From a virus, in the IMG/VR virus record IMGVR_UViG_3300020147_000001, positions 1 through 64,000 of that record: a DNA stretch of 64,000 nt. One strand, written 5' to 3'. Position 1 is the stretch's first letter, and each line of letters opens with the position of its first letter. Below are positions 40,619 to 48,370 of this stretch, piece by piece. The position numbers and the translations under genes are program-made. The notes beneath the pieces are model-generated. The model had not been told where the DNA came from. It did no database searches and worked only from the letters and a program-made list of their open reading frames with translations.

Positions 40619-41941
40619 TTACGAGGCGAGAGCGACGCCGCCGTTGGCGGTGTTGTTCTGAATTCCCGTGATCAAGAAATTCCGATACGGCATCTCGAAC
40701 ACAGGAGCCTGGTTCGAGAAGATGCGCAGCGACGCACCAGCGTTGCTCGGCATGTGCTGGAAGAATGCTTCCGCACCTCCGCCGATCGGACGCATGGTGA
40801 GGTCGGTGCTTCCGACGCGCCGGAAGTTGTCACCCGAGATGAAGAAGGCCTGGCCTTGCTTCGCGTACTGATAGACGACGACTTCCACCTGTCCGGCGGC
40901 AGTCTCGTAGATCAGCTGCGATGCACCCTGCCTCTTCACCTTGTCGGTGTTCCCGGTGTAGCGCTGCAGCGCGTTCGCCTCTTCAGCCATGTCGGCGAAG
41001 GTCGGCGCGCACACGAAGAGCTTGCCGCCGTTTTTCACGCCGTTGATGCTGACGGCTGCGGCCATCGCCATGATCTTCGCGCGGGACATTGCGCCGCCGG
41101 CGGAGAACGTCATGCAGCGCCAAGGCGCCACGGAGCTGGCGTCGATCCCGAAGATCGTGCCGGTGTTGTTGTAGATCGCCTCGAGGCCGAAGGCGCTCTT
41201 GGTGCGCCAGCCGAACGGCACGATGCGGTCGTTGGCCGCGACGGTTGCAGCCGAAGACGCTTTGTACAAAGTTAGACGCGTCTGCGTGGTGCTCGGGCGT
41301 GACCGCACGATGACTTCCGTCTCACGCACGGTAGTGCCGTCCGCTTGATAGACATCCACGCGCATGCCGGTGTTACCCGCGCCGCCGCTGGCTGCGATGA
41401 TCCACAGGCCGGGGATCCACGACGCTTCGGTGAGGTATACGACCTGCACCGCGCCAAGGTTCGCGCCGGAGACCGACCCGCCCACGACACCGATGTTCGA
41501 AGCGACAGCAGCCGAGGTGCCAGGCCCGTAGGCCAGCGCCAGCTCGCGGTACATCGCGGCGCCTTGCAGCATCGCCTGCACCGTCTGATCGAGCGCGGTC
41601 TTGTACGCGCCGCCCGAGGAACCGTTGCCGGTGCCATTGAGCGACTTGTAGATGGTGTCGTACGACACCACCGACTGCAGCATGATCGTCGCGCCGTCCA
41701 AGTTCGCGTTCAACACGGTGGAGTCCACCGGGGCGTTGAGCGCGAATGCACTGTTGTCGACGTTCGCGGTCTGACCGAGCTCGAGGCCGGTCAGAACGGG
41801 GAAGTTGTAGCCGAGACCGGGGCGGTTCTCGGAGGGAATGAAGTCACCAAAATCTGCGAGGGTGTGTTCGTCTGGCAGCGGGTCGATCCATCGACCATAG
41901 CGCTGCTTGAACATGCCCTGAACTGAGGCAAACGATGCCAT
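40619..41941 (-). CDS. Major capsid protein
   Basis: 440 aa. Starts MASFASVQGMFKQRYG, has long beta regions (VVYLTEASWIPGLWIIAASGG), a C-terminal DLTMRPIGGGAEAFFQHMPSN, and a final IFSNQAPVFEMPYRNFLITG typical of HK97-like P-domains. Placement after the scaffold-like gene and a dedicated upstream region with palindromes agree with a highly expressed capsid gene. No protease gene was seen. Confidence 0.7.
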   Translation of the reverse strand: MASFASVQGMFKQRYGRWIDPLPDEHTLADFGDFIPSENRPGLGYNFPVLTGLELGQTANVDNSAFALNAPVDSTVLNANLDGATIMLQSVVSYDTIYKSLNGTGNGSSGGAYKTALDQTVQAMLQGAAMYRELALAYGPGTSAAVASNIGVVGGSVSGANLGAVQVVYLTEASWIPGLWIIAASGGAGNTGMRVDVYQADGTTVRETEVIVRSRPSTTQTRLTLYKASSAATVAANDRIVPFGWRTKSAFGLEAIYNNTGTIFGIDASSVAPWRCMTFSAGGAMSRAKIMAMAAAVSINGVKNGGKLFVCAPTFADMAEEANALQRYTGNTDKVKRQGASQLIYETAAGQVEVVVYQYAKQGQAFFISGDNFRRVGSTDLTMRPIGGGAEAFFQHMPSNAGASLRIFSNQAPVFEMPYRNFLITGIQNNTANGGVALAS

Positions 41942-42327
41942 TACACGAACTCCAAAACGTTAGGGGTGAGCCCTTCGCTTCGGCGTGCCGTGCGTACTGC
42001 GTTTGACTGAGTGCCGCTCTTGGCTGCGGAGTCCTACTTGGAGTCGGGCCGGTGGTTTTCCGTCGCCCTTGTCACTTCGGTTGCTGCGCGTACTTCCTAG
42101 AGGGGGTCAGCGACTACAGAGCAGGGTTCCTACGCAAGGATGTGAGACCTGATCTCGGTGATTTGCTTGGGTGCGACGGCCAGGGAAGGATAAGAAACCT
42201 GACCGTCGCTACCTCGAAGCCCGCGCCGGGATGAGCCGCGGAGAGCGTCTACTCCAGCCGTCATTTTTGTATGCTGGGGCACGTATGTCAACTGTAAGTT
42301 GATACAATTACATTTGTATACACGTCG
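41942..42327. promoter_or_regulatory. Capsid gene leader and promoter region
   Basis: 386 bp with no gene. On the minus strand it contains a TTGACA (complement at 42286-42291), an inverted repeat ATACAA-N6-TTGTAT (42302-42319) and TCAACT-GTA-AGTTGA (42288-42302), so a regulated promoter is likely. A long hairpin GCGACGG...CCGTCGC (about 42174-42213) with inner CAGG/CCTG pairing lies in the leader. This would allow the capsid gene to be expressed above its neighbours. Confidence 0.5.
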
Positions 42328-43614
42328 TTATTGACCTGGGCGTCGCGCGACAGATGTGGGGAAATCGCCGATGCGCGCGCGCTGCGGACGCGGCGGTTGC
42401 ACGCCGCTCGAGCTTCCGGGGAGTTGGCTCACGGGCGGAAGCTGAGGGCGGCGGCCTGCCCATTGTCCGCCTTGTGGGTTGCCGGCTGGCACGCGCGGCT
42501 GACCTTGGGGCGCTGCGGGCTGCGCTGCAGCTTGCGGCGGCGCGTAGCCCGAGCGCTGCAGGTGAGCGTCGACCGACTGCATGGCGGCGAGCATGACGCG
42601 CTCGACGAACTCGCTTGTGAGGTCTTGGCCTTGGATCGAGGGCAGCATGTTGTTGAAGTGCCGCTCGAACTCTGCTTGCGCGAAGGGCGTGTTCACGAAG
42701 CCAAGCTTCGATGCGACCTTGGGCGCGATGTGCGTGAGCTGCTGGATGTAGATCTGCTGGACCTGCTCGTTGGTCGGGCCCTGCTGCTCCGTTTGCCGCG
42801 GCGCGGTCTGCGCGCGGAGGTTCCGGTTTTCGATCTCCAGGCGCTGCAGCGCTGCGCGTTGCGCGCGCAAGGCTTGGTGCACTTGGCGCTGCTCGGGCGT
42901 CATGCGGCGCTCGGCGTCGAGCTGCGTGCCGTAGATGATCGCGGCCTTGCTGAAGCCATCGAACTTGCCGAGGAACACCATGGCGTCCAAAAACTTCTGG
43001 CCGTCGTCCATGTCCGTGAGCAAGCGCTGCAAGCCTGCTTCGCGCGCTTGCAGCGAGTCGCGGTACTGGTAGAGCTCGCGCAGTTTGTTCGAGTAGTCAG
43101 CGTGGAGCTGGTAGCCCTTCACCGCTTCCGAAACGGGGATGCGGTAGGCTTTGCCGTCGACGCGCGCGGTGACGAACTTGTCGTTGAACTCGTCCGGAAG
43201 GTCGTCGGCCTCGAGCCACTTTTGGCGCTGATCGAGATAGCCGCGGACCTCCTCCATGTTGAGCACCTGCGCTTGCAGGGGCTGCTCGATGGGCTGGCCT
43301 TGCTCATCGTACTGCTGGCCTTCGACCGCGAGCGCTTGCGCTTGAGCGTCCTGGCCCTCGAACGGCGCGAACGGATCGGGCGCGTCGTAGCCGCGGTCGA
43401 GCACCTCAGCGTTCTGAACGTCGATGCTTTGGCCGGGGATGCCATCGGCGCCGTGCACGGGCTGCTGCGACAGCTGCGGCATGATGCCGGCGCTGAACGC
43501 GTTGAACTCGCCCACACGGGCGCGTTGCTGAGAAGGGGCGAAGGTCGTTTGACCGCCCTGCGCGGGCGCTGCGGGAGCCGCTGCGGGGGCTCCTCCGGTT
43601 ACTACATCAGCCAT
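42328..43614 (-). CDS. Scaffold-like protein
   Basis: 428 aa. Disordered Ala/Gln-rich N-terminus, central helical region (RQKWLEADDLPDEFNDKF), a long coiled coil, and a Pro/Gln-rich end (PQAAAQPAAPQGQPRVPAGN). Between portal and capsid genes, as scaffolds are. ATG at 43614 preceded by hairpin copy 3. Confidence 0.6.
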   Translation of the reverse strand: MADVVTGGAPAAAPAAPAQGGQTTFAPSQQRARVGEFNAFSAGIMPQLSQQPVHGADGIPGQSIDVQNAEVLDRGYDAPDPFAPFEGQDAQAQALAVEGQQYDEQGQPIEQPLQAQVLNMEEVRGYLDQRQKWLEADDLPDEFNDKFVTARVDGKAYRIPVSEAVKGYQLHADYSNKLRELYQYRDSLQAREAGLQRLLTDMDDGQKFLDAMVFLGKFDGFSKAAIIYGTQLDAERRMTPEQRQVHQALRAQRAALQRLEIENRNLRAQTAPRQTEQQGPTNEQVQQIYIQQLTHIAPKVASKLGFVNTPFAQAEFERHFNNMLPSIQGQDLTSEFVERVMLAAMQSVDAHLQRSGYAPPQAAAQPAAPQGQPRVPAGNPQGGQWAGRRPQLPPVSQLPGSSSGVQPPRPQRARIGDFPTSVARRPGQ

Positions 43615-43626
43615 CAGTCAGTCTGT

Positions 43627-43647
43627 CTTTCCCATCCCGGGGAGAAG
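43627..43647 (-). promoter_or_regulatory. Translation-site hairpin, copy 3
   Basis: Minus strand: CTTCTCC-CCGGGAT-GGGAAAG, 19 nt before the scaffold ATG. Confidence 0.6.
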
Positions 43648-43651
43648 TCGT

Positions 43652-45946
43652 TTAGACGGGCGCCCCAGCTGGAGGCGTGCTCGGCTCAGGCAGCGGCGTG
43701 CCCGTCGCGTGGACCTGTCCACCCTGTCCGCCTTGCGCCTGGGCCTGGTCGCTCGGCATGGCTTGCGGGACCGCCGGCGGGGCCTGCTGGCCTGCAACCG
43801 GCTGGCCCCCACCACCTGCGGGGCCGCCGCCTGGAGTGGCACCTGGGCCACCAGGCGGCATGAGACTCGGGTTGTTGGGCCCGGTCGCGAGCTGGCCCGT
43901 CGCCATCATGAACTCGAACATCATGTTGCCGCGCGGCGCCATCGGGTTCGGGTAGATCGGCGGTGGCGGCGGCAGTCCCACAAACCCGGCACTCACCGGA
44001 TTCATCTGCAGGTACTGCTGCATGTGGTCCTTCATATGCAGTCGGATCCTTTGGATCGCCTGCATGTCCGGCTTTTCCGACGCCATCAGCTGCTCAAGCA
44101 TGCTGAAGTGCATCGGGTAGTGCTTGAACGGGTCGTCCGCCTCGTTCACGTAGATCGGCGCTTCGCCCGTCACAAGGAGCTCGTTTTCCTTGCGGATGAG
44201 CTGCTCGCAGCTGTTTTCGGTCTTGAGCCAGCGCGTCGTATTGCCCGTGACCACCATCTCGTAGGCGGCAGCTCGATCCTCCGGCGGCATCTCACGCAGC
44301 GCGGTGATGAGCTGCAAGCGGCCCGCGGTGGACTGCATGAGCGGCGAGACCTGTTCGATCTCGATGCGCTGGATTCCGCTGAGGTCTTCCTTGGTGAACT
44401 CTGCGACGTACGAGCGCTGCTCGATGCCGGCGATGTCGACGAGGAACGGCGTTTCGCCGTAGCGTGTGATGAGGTCTAATAGGATCTGCGCGCCTTCGAT
44501 GCGGAACTTGCGCGCGGCGTCTTGGCGGAACGACTGGTAGCGAATGGCGATGCTGTCGAGCAGCGCATTCATCTCCCCCGATCGGACGTTTGGATCTGGG
44601 TCGCCGCGACTCGCAGCGTTCTGACCCGATACTGTGTCCAGCATCTTGTGCAGATAGCTTTTGAGGTCCGGGAGCGTTGCTGGAACAGCAGCAAGCTGCA
44701 CTGCCCGCGGCATCTGAGCATTCGGAGGAACATAGAACGCAGTACCTTGCGCAATCGCATCGATTGTTACCTCTGTGCCCTTCTCGATCGCGATGCTCTG
44801 CCGACCAAAGGTCGCGTAGTTCTGCATCTCGTCGCTGTTCACCTGGTTCAGCGCTTGCTGAATCGCGATGAGGTCCCACGCGTCGGCGTAGCCGAAAGTG
44901 CTTTCGATAAACTTGCCGCTCTGAATGACAGCGATCGGCAAGCCGCGCTTACGCGGGCTCGGGCCGTCCCAGAGGATGATGTCGTTGACCAGCATCACGT
45001 AGCGGCCTTCGGGCACCGCGGCGCAGCGCCGGTGGTAGAAGTGCTTGACGGTGAGCTGGTCTTTCGAGGTGTAGTACATCTCCTCGAGACGAAAGAGCGT
45101 GCCGAAGTCGTACTGGTCGAAGTCAGTGCGCGCAGCCAAGAGCTGCTCTTTGTGCTGCGGGAAGTTGGCGATCAGGTTCCAGCGGTTATCGAGCTCGCGT
45201 ACAAGGCGCCACTGGTGCTCGCCGGAGATGCGCGTTTCTTGAACGAGCGTCCACGGGTAGACGAGCGACACGATGGGCTCGCCGCTTTTTTCGATCGTGT
45301 AGTGCTCGGTCGGCGTGCCGTCCTCGAGCGTCACCGGGCGCGGCACTTTCATGTCGTCGCCGCCCAAAAAATCCCAGCGGTAGTGCGTACCGGCGAGCCC
45401 AAACACGCCGTCGCCCTCGGCTGCTTCCATGTCGAGGGGCGCGGAGTAGCGCTTGTACAGCGCGTTGATGATCTTGTCGGTGAGCAGCGACTTCGCGATG
45501 GAGCGGTGGTCGCTGTTGTTCACGAGCGCACGAAACGCCGCTGGTTCTCCGAGAGCCAGCGACGTTTGGTGCCGGATGTACGGGCGAATGAGATTGAGAT
45601 GGAAGCGAATCAGCTCCAGCTCATTGCCCGTAAATCCGATGCTTTGTGTAGCAAAGTCCCGAAGGTCATCAGGTGTCAAGCCATGGTGTGCGGCATAGGC
45701 CACCACCCACATGGGGAGCACGCCGCGGTTACGCGCGCTCTCGAAGTAGTTGTGCTCCTTGGCGCAGATCTCCGAGATGAAGTCGGGACCCGTCTTGCGC
45801 GCCCAATACACGGTCGCCGGGTCGATCTCCGGCTCGTCGACGGCCGCGAGCGGGTCGTCTTCAACAGCGAGTGGATCGGCAAGCGGATCGGCGAACGGTT
45901 CTGAGAAGGCGTCGAGTGGTTGTTCTTCTACTTCTTGCGGGAGCAC
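43652..45946 (-). CDS. Portal protein
   Basis: 764 aa from the GTG at 45946, chosen because the hairpin at 45959-45974 lies 17 nt before it. Typical large podovirus-type portal: ARKTGPDFISEIC ... HNYFESARN, VYPWTLVQETRISG, DQLTVKHFYHRR, MYYTSKD, and an extended Pro/Gly-rich C-terminal tail. Forms the dodecameric packaging ring and anchors terminase. Confidence 0.75.
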   Translation of the reverse strand: MLPQEVEEQPLDAFSEPFADPLADPLAVEDDPLAAVDEPEIDPATVYWARKTGPDFISEICAKEHNYFESARNRGVLPMWVVAYAAHHGLTPDDLRDFATQSIGFTGNELELIRFHLNLIRPYIRHQTSLALGEPAAFRALVNNSDHRSIAKSLLTDKIINALYKRYSAPLDMEAAEGDGVFGLAGTHYRWDFLGGDDMKVPRPVTLEDGTPTEHYTIEKSGEPIVSLVYPWTLVQETRISGEHQWRLVRELDNRWNLIANFPQHKEQLLAARTDFDQYDFGTLFRLEEMYYTSKDQLTVKHFYHRRCAAVPEGRYVMLVNDIILWDGPSPRKRGLPIAVIQSGKFIESTFGYADAWDLIAIQQALNQVNSDEMQNYATFGRQSIAIEKGTEVTIDAIAQGTAFYVPPNAQMPRAVQLAAVPATLPDLKSYLHKMLDTVSGQNAASRGDPDPNVRSGEMNALLDSIAIRYQSFRQDAARKFRIEGAQILLDLITRYGETPFLVDIAGIEQRSYVAEFTKEDLSGIQRIEIEQVSPLMQSTAGRLQLITALREMPPEDRAAAYEMVVTGNTTRWLKTENSCEQLIRKENELLVTGEAPIYVNEADDPFKHYPMHFSMLEQLMASEKPDMQAIQRIRLHMKDHMQQYLQMNPVSAGFVGLPPPPPIYPNPMAPRGNMMFEFMMATGQLATGPNNPSLMPPGGPGATPGGGPAGGGGQPVAGQQAPPAVPQAMPSDQAQAQGGQGGQVHATGTPLPEPSTPPAGAPV

Positions 45947-45958
45947 CTCAGGAGGCCT

Positions 45959-45974
45959 TGCTCATCCCGGAGCA
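45959..45974 (-). promoter_or_regulatory. Translation-site hairpin, copy 4
   Basis: Minus strand: TGCTC-CGGGAT-GAGCA, 5-bp stem. The changed base pairs (TGCTC/GAGCA instead of TTCTC/GAGAA) stay complementary, which supports an RNA structure. 17 nt before a GTG start. Confidence 0.65.
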
Positions 45975-45978
45975 GGTT

Positions 45979-46518
45979 TCAGCAGAGTGAGAGCGTCACG
46001 TACCGCGGGTGTTCCATGCCGCGCTTGCCTGCAGCGTCTGGCTGCAAGATGGACCAGGGCGCCGCGAGCTTGCCCAGCTCTTCTAGGAACGAGGCGCGGT
46101 CGAGCTCGGAGTGCCAGCCGCGCTCGGACTCGGTCCAGTGGTCTTTGGCGCAGATCGGCCCGTAGACCTTCATGTCGCCCGCGAGCTCTTCGACGGGTGT
46201 GTGGACCGTGATGCGCGCGCCGTCCGGTGCCTCGCGGTACGTCTGTGCGTCTTTCATGCGCTTACGGCCGTAGCTCTTGCGCACGACCACGTAGACCACG
46301 GTGCCCTTGTTGAAGCCGTCTGTATTCAGACGGTCGGTGAGGCACTCGTTCAAAAGCTCTTCCGCAAGGTCTGGGAACTTCTGGCGCAGCAGATGGGCTG
46401 CTGCGTCGATCTCTTCGTGCGGCGGCGCCAAAAAGCGCGTGTTGTAAGTGATCTCGATCTTCTTCTCGGTCGGCTTGGGGGCGTCTTTGGCCTCCGAGCG
46501 CTCTTTTTCCAAAGGCAT
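45979..46518 (-). CDS. Hypothetical virion-cluster protein
   Basis: 179 aa from the ATG at 46518, 19 nt after hairpin copy 5. Mostly mixed alpha-beta; HLLRQKFPDLAEELLNECL is helical, TVVYVVVRKSYGRK is beta. No family recognised. The CAKDHWTESERGWHSE segment is notable. Confidence 0.5.
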   Translation of the reverse strand: MPLEKERSEAKDAPKPTEKKIEITYNTRFLAPPHEEIDAAAHLLRQKFPDLAEELLNECLTDRLNTDGFNKGTVVYVVVRKSYGRKRMKDAQTYREAPDGARITVHTPVEELAGDMKVYGPICAKDHWTESERGWHSELDRASFLEELGKLAAPWSILQPDAAGKRGMEHPRYVTLSLC

Positions 46519-46530
46519 CTTGGTCTGTCT

Positions 46531-46550
46531 CTTTCCCATCCCGGGCAAAG
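46531..46550 (-). promoter_or_regulatory. Translation-site hairpin, copy 5
   Basis: Minus strand: CTTTGCC-CGGGAT-GGGAAAG, 19 nt before an ATG. Confidence 0.55.
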
Positions 46551-46551
46551 C

Positions 46552-47130
46552 TCAAAAGTCGACGAGATCGTGCGCGTTGTCGTCAGCGATCACCGCGACG
46601 CGCTCGACGTTGCTGCGCAGCACTCCGTCTACAGCCTTTGCTTGGCCGCCGTCCGGGCCAGCCATCCGCGCAATCTTCGCGGGGTCAATGCCGTCGAACA
46701 TGCTGAAGTCAGGCTTCTCGATCAGCTTGCCGTCGAGCAAGATCGGCTCGCCCTTCTCCGCAAGCTCGATGAGGTCCTTGCCCGACAGGAAGGGATCGTG
46801 TGCCGGCGGTTCAGCTGTCTTGAGGTCGCCGATGCGCGCGCTGTGCTCGCGCTTGACTGCGAACGCGCTCGGGTTCGTGCAGAGGTGCTGGATGTGGTCG
46901 AAGTCGACCACCCAGCAACCTCCCGGGTTCTCCCCTTGAGGTTCCGAACCGCGGACAGCACGGCTGCTTGCGAGCACGTAGACGCCCATGCGCAATGGGT
47001 CGATGTAGTCCCAGCGGCGATTGCCGAGCTCAACCGATGCGGGATCGAGCCCGAAGGGGTTCGCTTTCAGCAGCTCACGGCGGCTGTCGATGAACTTCTG
47101 GCCGATAGCGCGTAGCTCGTCGTCGGTCAC
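46552..47130 (-). CDS. Hypothetical protein
   Basis: 192 aa, N-terminal helical, then YIDPLRMGVYVLASSRAV and a long mixed C-terminal half. Overlaps the neighbouring gene by four bases. No recognised domain. Confidence 0.5.
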   Translation of the reverse strand: MTDDELRAIGQKFIDSRRELLKANPFGLDPASVELGNRRWDYIDPLRMGVYVLASSRAVRGSEPQGENPGGCWVVDFDHIQHLCTNPSAFAVKREHSARIGDLKTAEPPAHDPFLSGKDLIELAEKGEPILLDGKLIEKPDFSMFDGIDPAKIARMAGPDGGQAKAVDGVLRSNVERVAVIADDNAHDLVDF

Positions 47131-47471
47131 TCGGTCTCCTTGAGGAGCTCATCGAGGTCGACTTCTTCGATCTTCTCGGGCAGCGCGGGGATCTTGGGCT
47201 TGTCAGCTCTCACCCGCTTCGGCGCAAAATACGACAGCGCTTCCTCGCGCGACTTCACCACGATGGTGCCGTCCGGGTAGGTGATGACGGCATCGCCTGC
47301 GCGCACGTTGGTGAGCTGCTTTTCGAGGCCCGTCATCGTCACGCCGACAACCAGTGTGTCTTCGTGATGGCTTGCCGGGGCGACGGCGATATGGGGGGTC
47401 TTGGTTGGGCTCTCGTAGAAGACGAGATCGACTTCTGCGGGCGGGGGAACAATCTCTACGTACTTGGCCAC
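47127..47471 (-). CDS. Hypothetical protein
   Basis: 114 aa from the GTG at 47471, 18 nt after hairpin copy 6. Beta-rich N-terminus (IVPPPAEVDLVFYES), then AVITYPDGTIVVKSREEA, and an acidic tail. Possibly a virion decoration or assembly factor. Confidence 0.5.
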   Translation of the reverse strand: MAKYVEIVPPPAEVDLVFYESPTKTPHIAVAPASHHEDTLVVGVTMTGLEKQLTNVRAGDAVITYPDGTIVVKSREEALSYFAPKRVRADKPKIPALPEKIEEVDLDELLKETE

Positions 47472-47484
47472 CAGGTTTGCATCG

Positions 47485-47500
47485 TTCTCATCCCGGAGAA
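47485..47500 (-). promoter_or_regulatory. Translation-site hairpin, copy 6
   Basis: Minus strand: TTCTC-CGGGAT-GAGAA, 18 nt before a GTG start and 15 bp past the tRNA-Asn 3' end. Confidence 0.65.
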
Positions 47501-47515
47501 TCTAGCTTTGGTGTT

Positions 47516-47592
47516 TGGCTGTGGAGGCTGGATTCGAACCAGCGGACTCCGACTTAACAGGCCGGCGCTCGTACCGCACGAGCAACTCCACA
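47516..47592 (-). tRNA. tRNA-Asn (GTT)
   Basis: Canonical order: acceptor TGTGGAG / CTCCACA, D stem GCTC/GAGC, anticodon loop CTGTTAA (GTT), T loop TTCGAAT, G73 and encoded CCA. One G-T wobble in the anticodon stem. It sits in the late operon between structural genes and a defence-related gene. Confidence 0.92.
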
Positions 47593-47600
47593 ATGCGGGT

Positions 47601-47807
47601 TCACTTCGCGACGAGTGCGCGCACAGCCGCGTCCTTGCTCTCCAAGAGCTTCCGGAGCGCCACCGTGCGCTCGGGATTTCGGGGCAACTGCATGATGTGC
47701 TCGTGCGCGATCGTGAAGAACGGCGCCGAGACGCTTTGCAGGTGGGCGGGCAAGTGCCCGTACTCGAAGAACTGCAAGATGTGTTCGGTCTGGGGCTGGT
47801 CGCTCAT
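47601..47807 (-). CDS. acb2: Acb2/Tad1-like anti-defence protein
   Basis: 68 aa. The layout EYGHLPAHLQSVSAPF, then IAHEHIMQLPRNPERTVALR and KLLESKDAAVRALVAK matches the compact Acb2/Tad1 hairpin family. Acb2 binds and hides the cyclic nucleotides that activate CBASS (and related signals for Thoeris), blocking host defence. The match is from reading the conserved pattern (HLP.HLQ, NPER..ALR.LLE.KDAAVR). Confidence 0.75.
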   Translation of the reverse strand: MSDQPQTEHILQFFEYGHLPAHLQSVSAPFFTIAHEHIMQLPRNPERTVALRKLLESKDAAVRALVAK

Positions 47808-48022
47808 TCGGAGGTCTCAGGTGTGGGGTCGGGAAGCGCTTTGTAGGCCTGCTCTACGGCCATCAGGGCCGAACAGAGGCGCTCGGCTGGCCACTCGGGT
47901 TGGACCAAGGCCACGGCGACTGCCGTGTCGATGCCCGCGTGCTCAGGCCGGGCAAGCGTGATGCGGATGCCGTAGCCGTGCGGGTAGTGGGCGAAGGTCC
48001 AACGCGCTTGGGCTGGGTCCAT
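47804..48022 (-). CDS. Hypothetical protein next to acb2
   Basis: 72 aa, mixed alpha-beta, coupled to acb2 by four-base overlap. Co-transcription with an anti-defence gene makes a related role possible; no motif recognised. Confidence 0.5.
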   Translation of the reverse strand: MDPAQARWTFAHYPHGYGIRITLARPEHAGIDTAVAVALVQPEWPAERLCSALMAVEQAYKALPDPTPETSE

Positions 48023-48052
48023 AAAATCCTACGGCAAGATACATGACCCGGG

Positions 48053-48370
48053 CTACTTGCGCATCTGGCCGCCGTACGCCAGCGACAGCTTCGTCGTCTC
48101 TTTGATGCAGTCGTTGACCCGGTGGGTCGTCTCGACGAACGCCCGCTCATGCTTGGACACCTCACCCCGGAGCTCGTCCCGGTCGCGCAGGGTCTCCGCC
48201 CGGAGCTTCGAAAGCTCGTCCCGGATGTTGGCGAGCTCGGCGAGCGCGCGCTTGCCGGCGAGCGCCTCTTCGATCTCAGGGGTCGGCCACAAGGCCCGGA
48301 TGAGATACACGAGAACCGTGGATATGCCGCCAAGGGCTGCGACCCACACCAAAGCTTCTGAAAACGTCAC
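48053..48370 (-). CDS. Membrane-anchored coiled coil, spanin-like
   Basis: 105 aa. N-terminal span (ALVWVAALGGISTVLVYLI), then a long coiled coil (RALAELANIRDELSKLRAET). Overlaps the terminase gene by four bases. Spanin-like or holin-associated; second such candidate after 21870. Confidence 0.5.
   Translation of the reverse strand: MTFSEALVWVAALGGISTVLVYLIRALWPTPEIEEALAGKRALAELANIRDELSKLRAETLRDRDELRGEVSKHERAFVETTHRVNDCIKETTKLSLAYGGQMRK

Noticed and set aside
42331-43863. 510-aa plus-strand frame over scaffold and portal genes
   Set aside because: Antisense shadow with compositional bias only.
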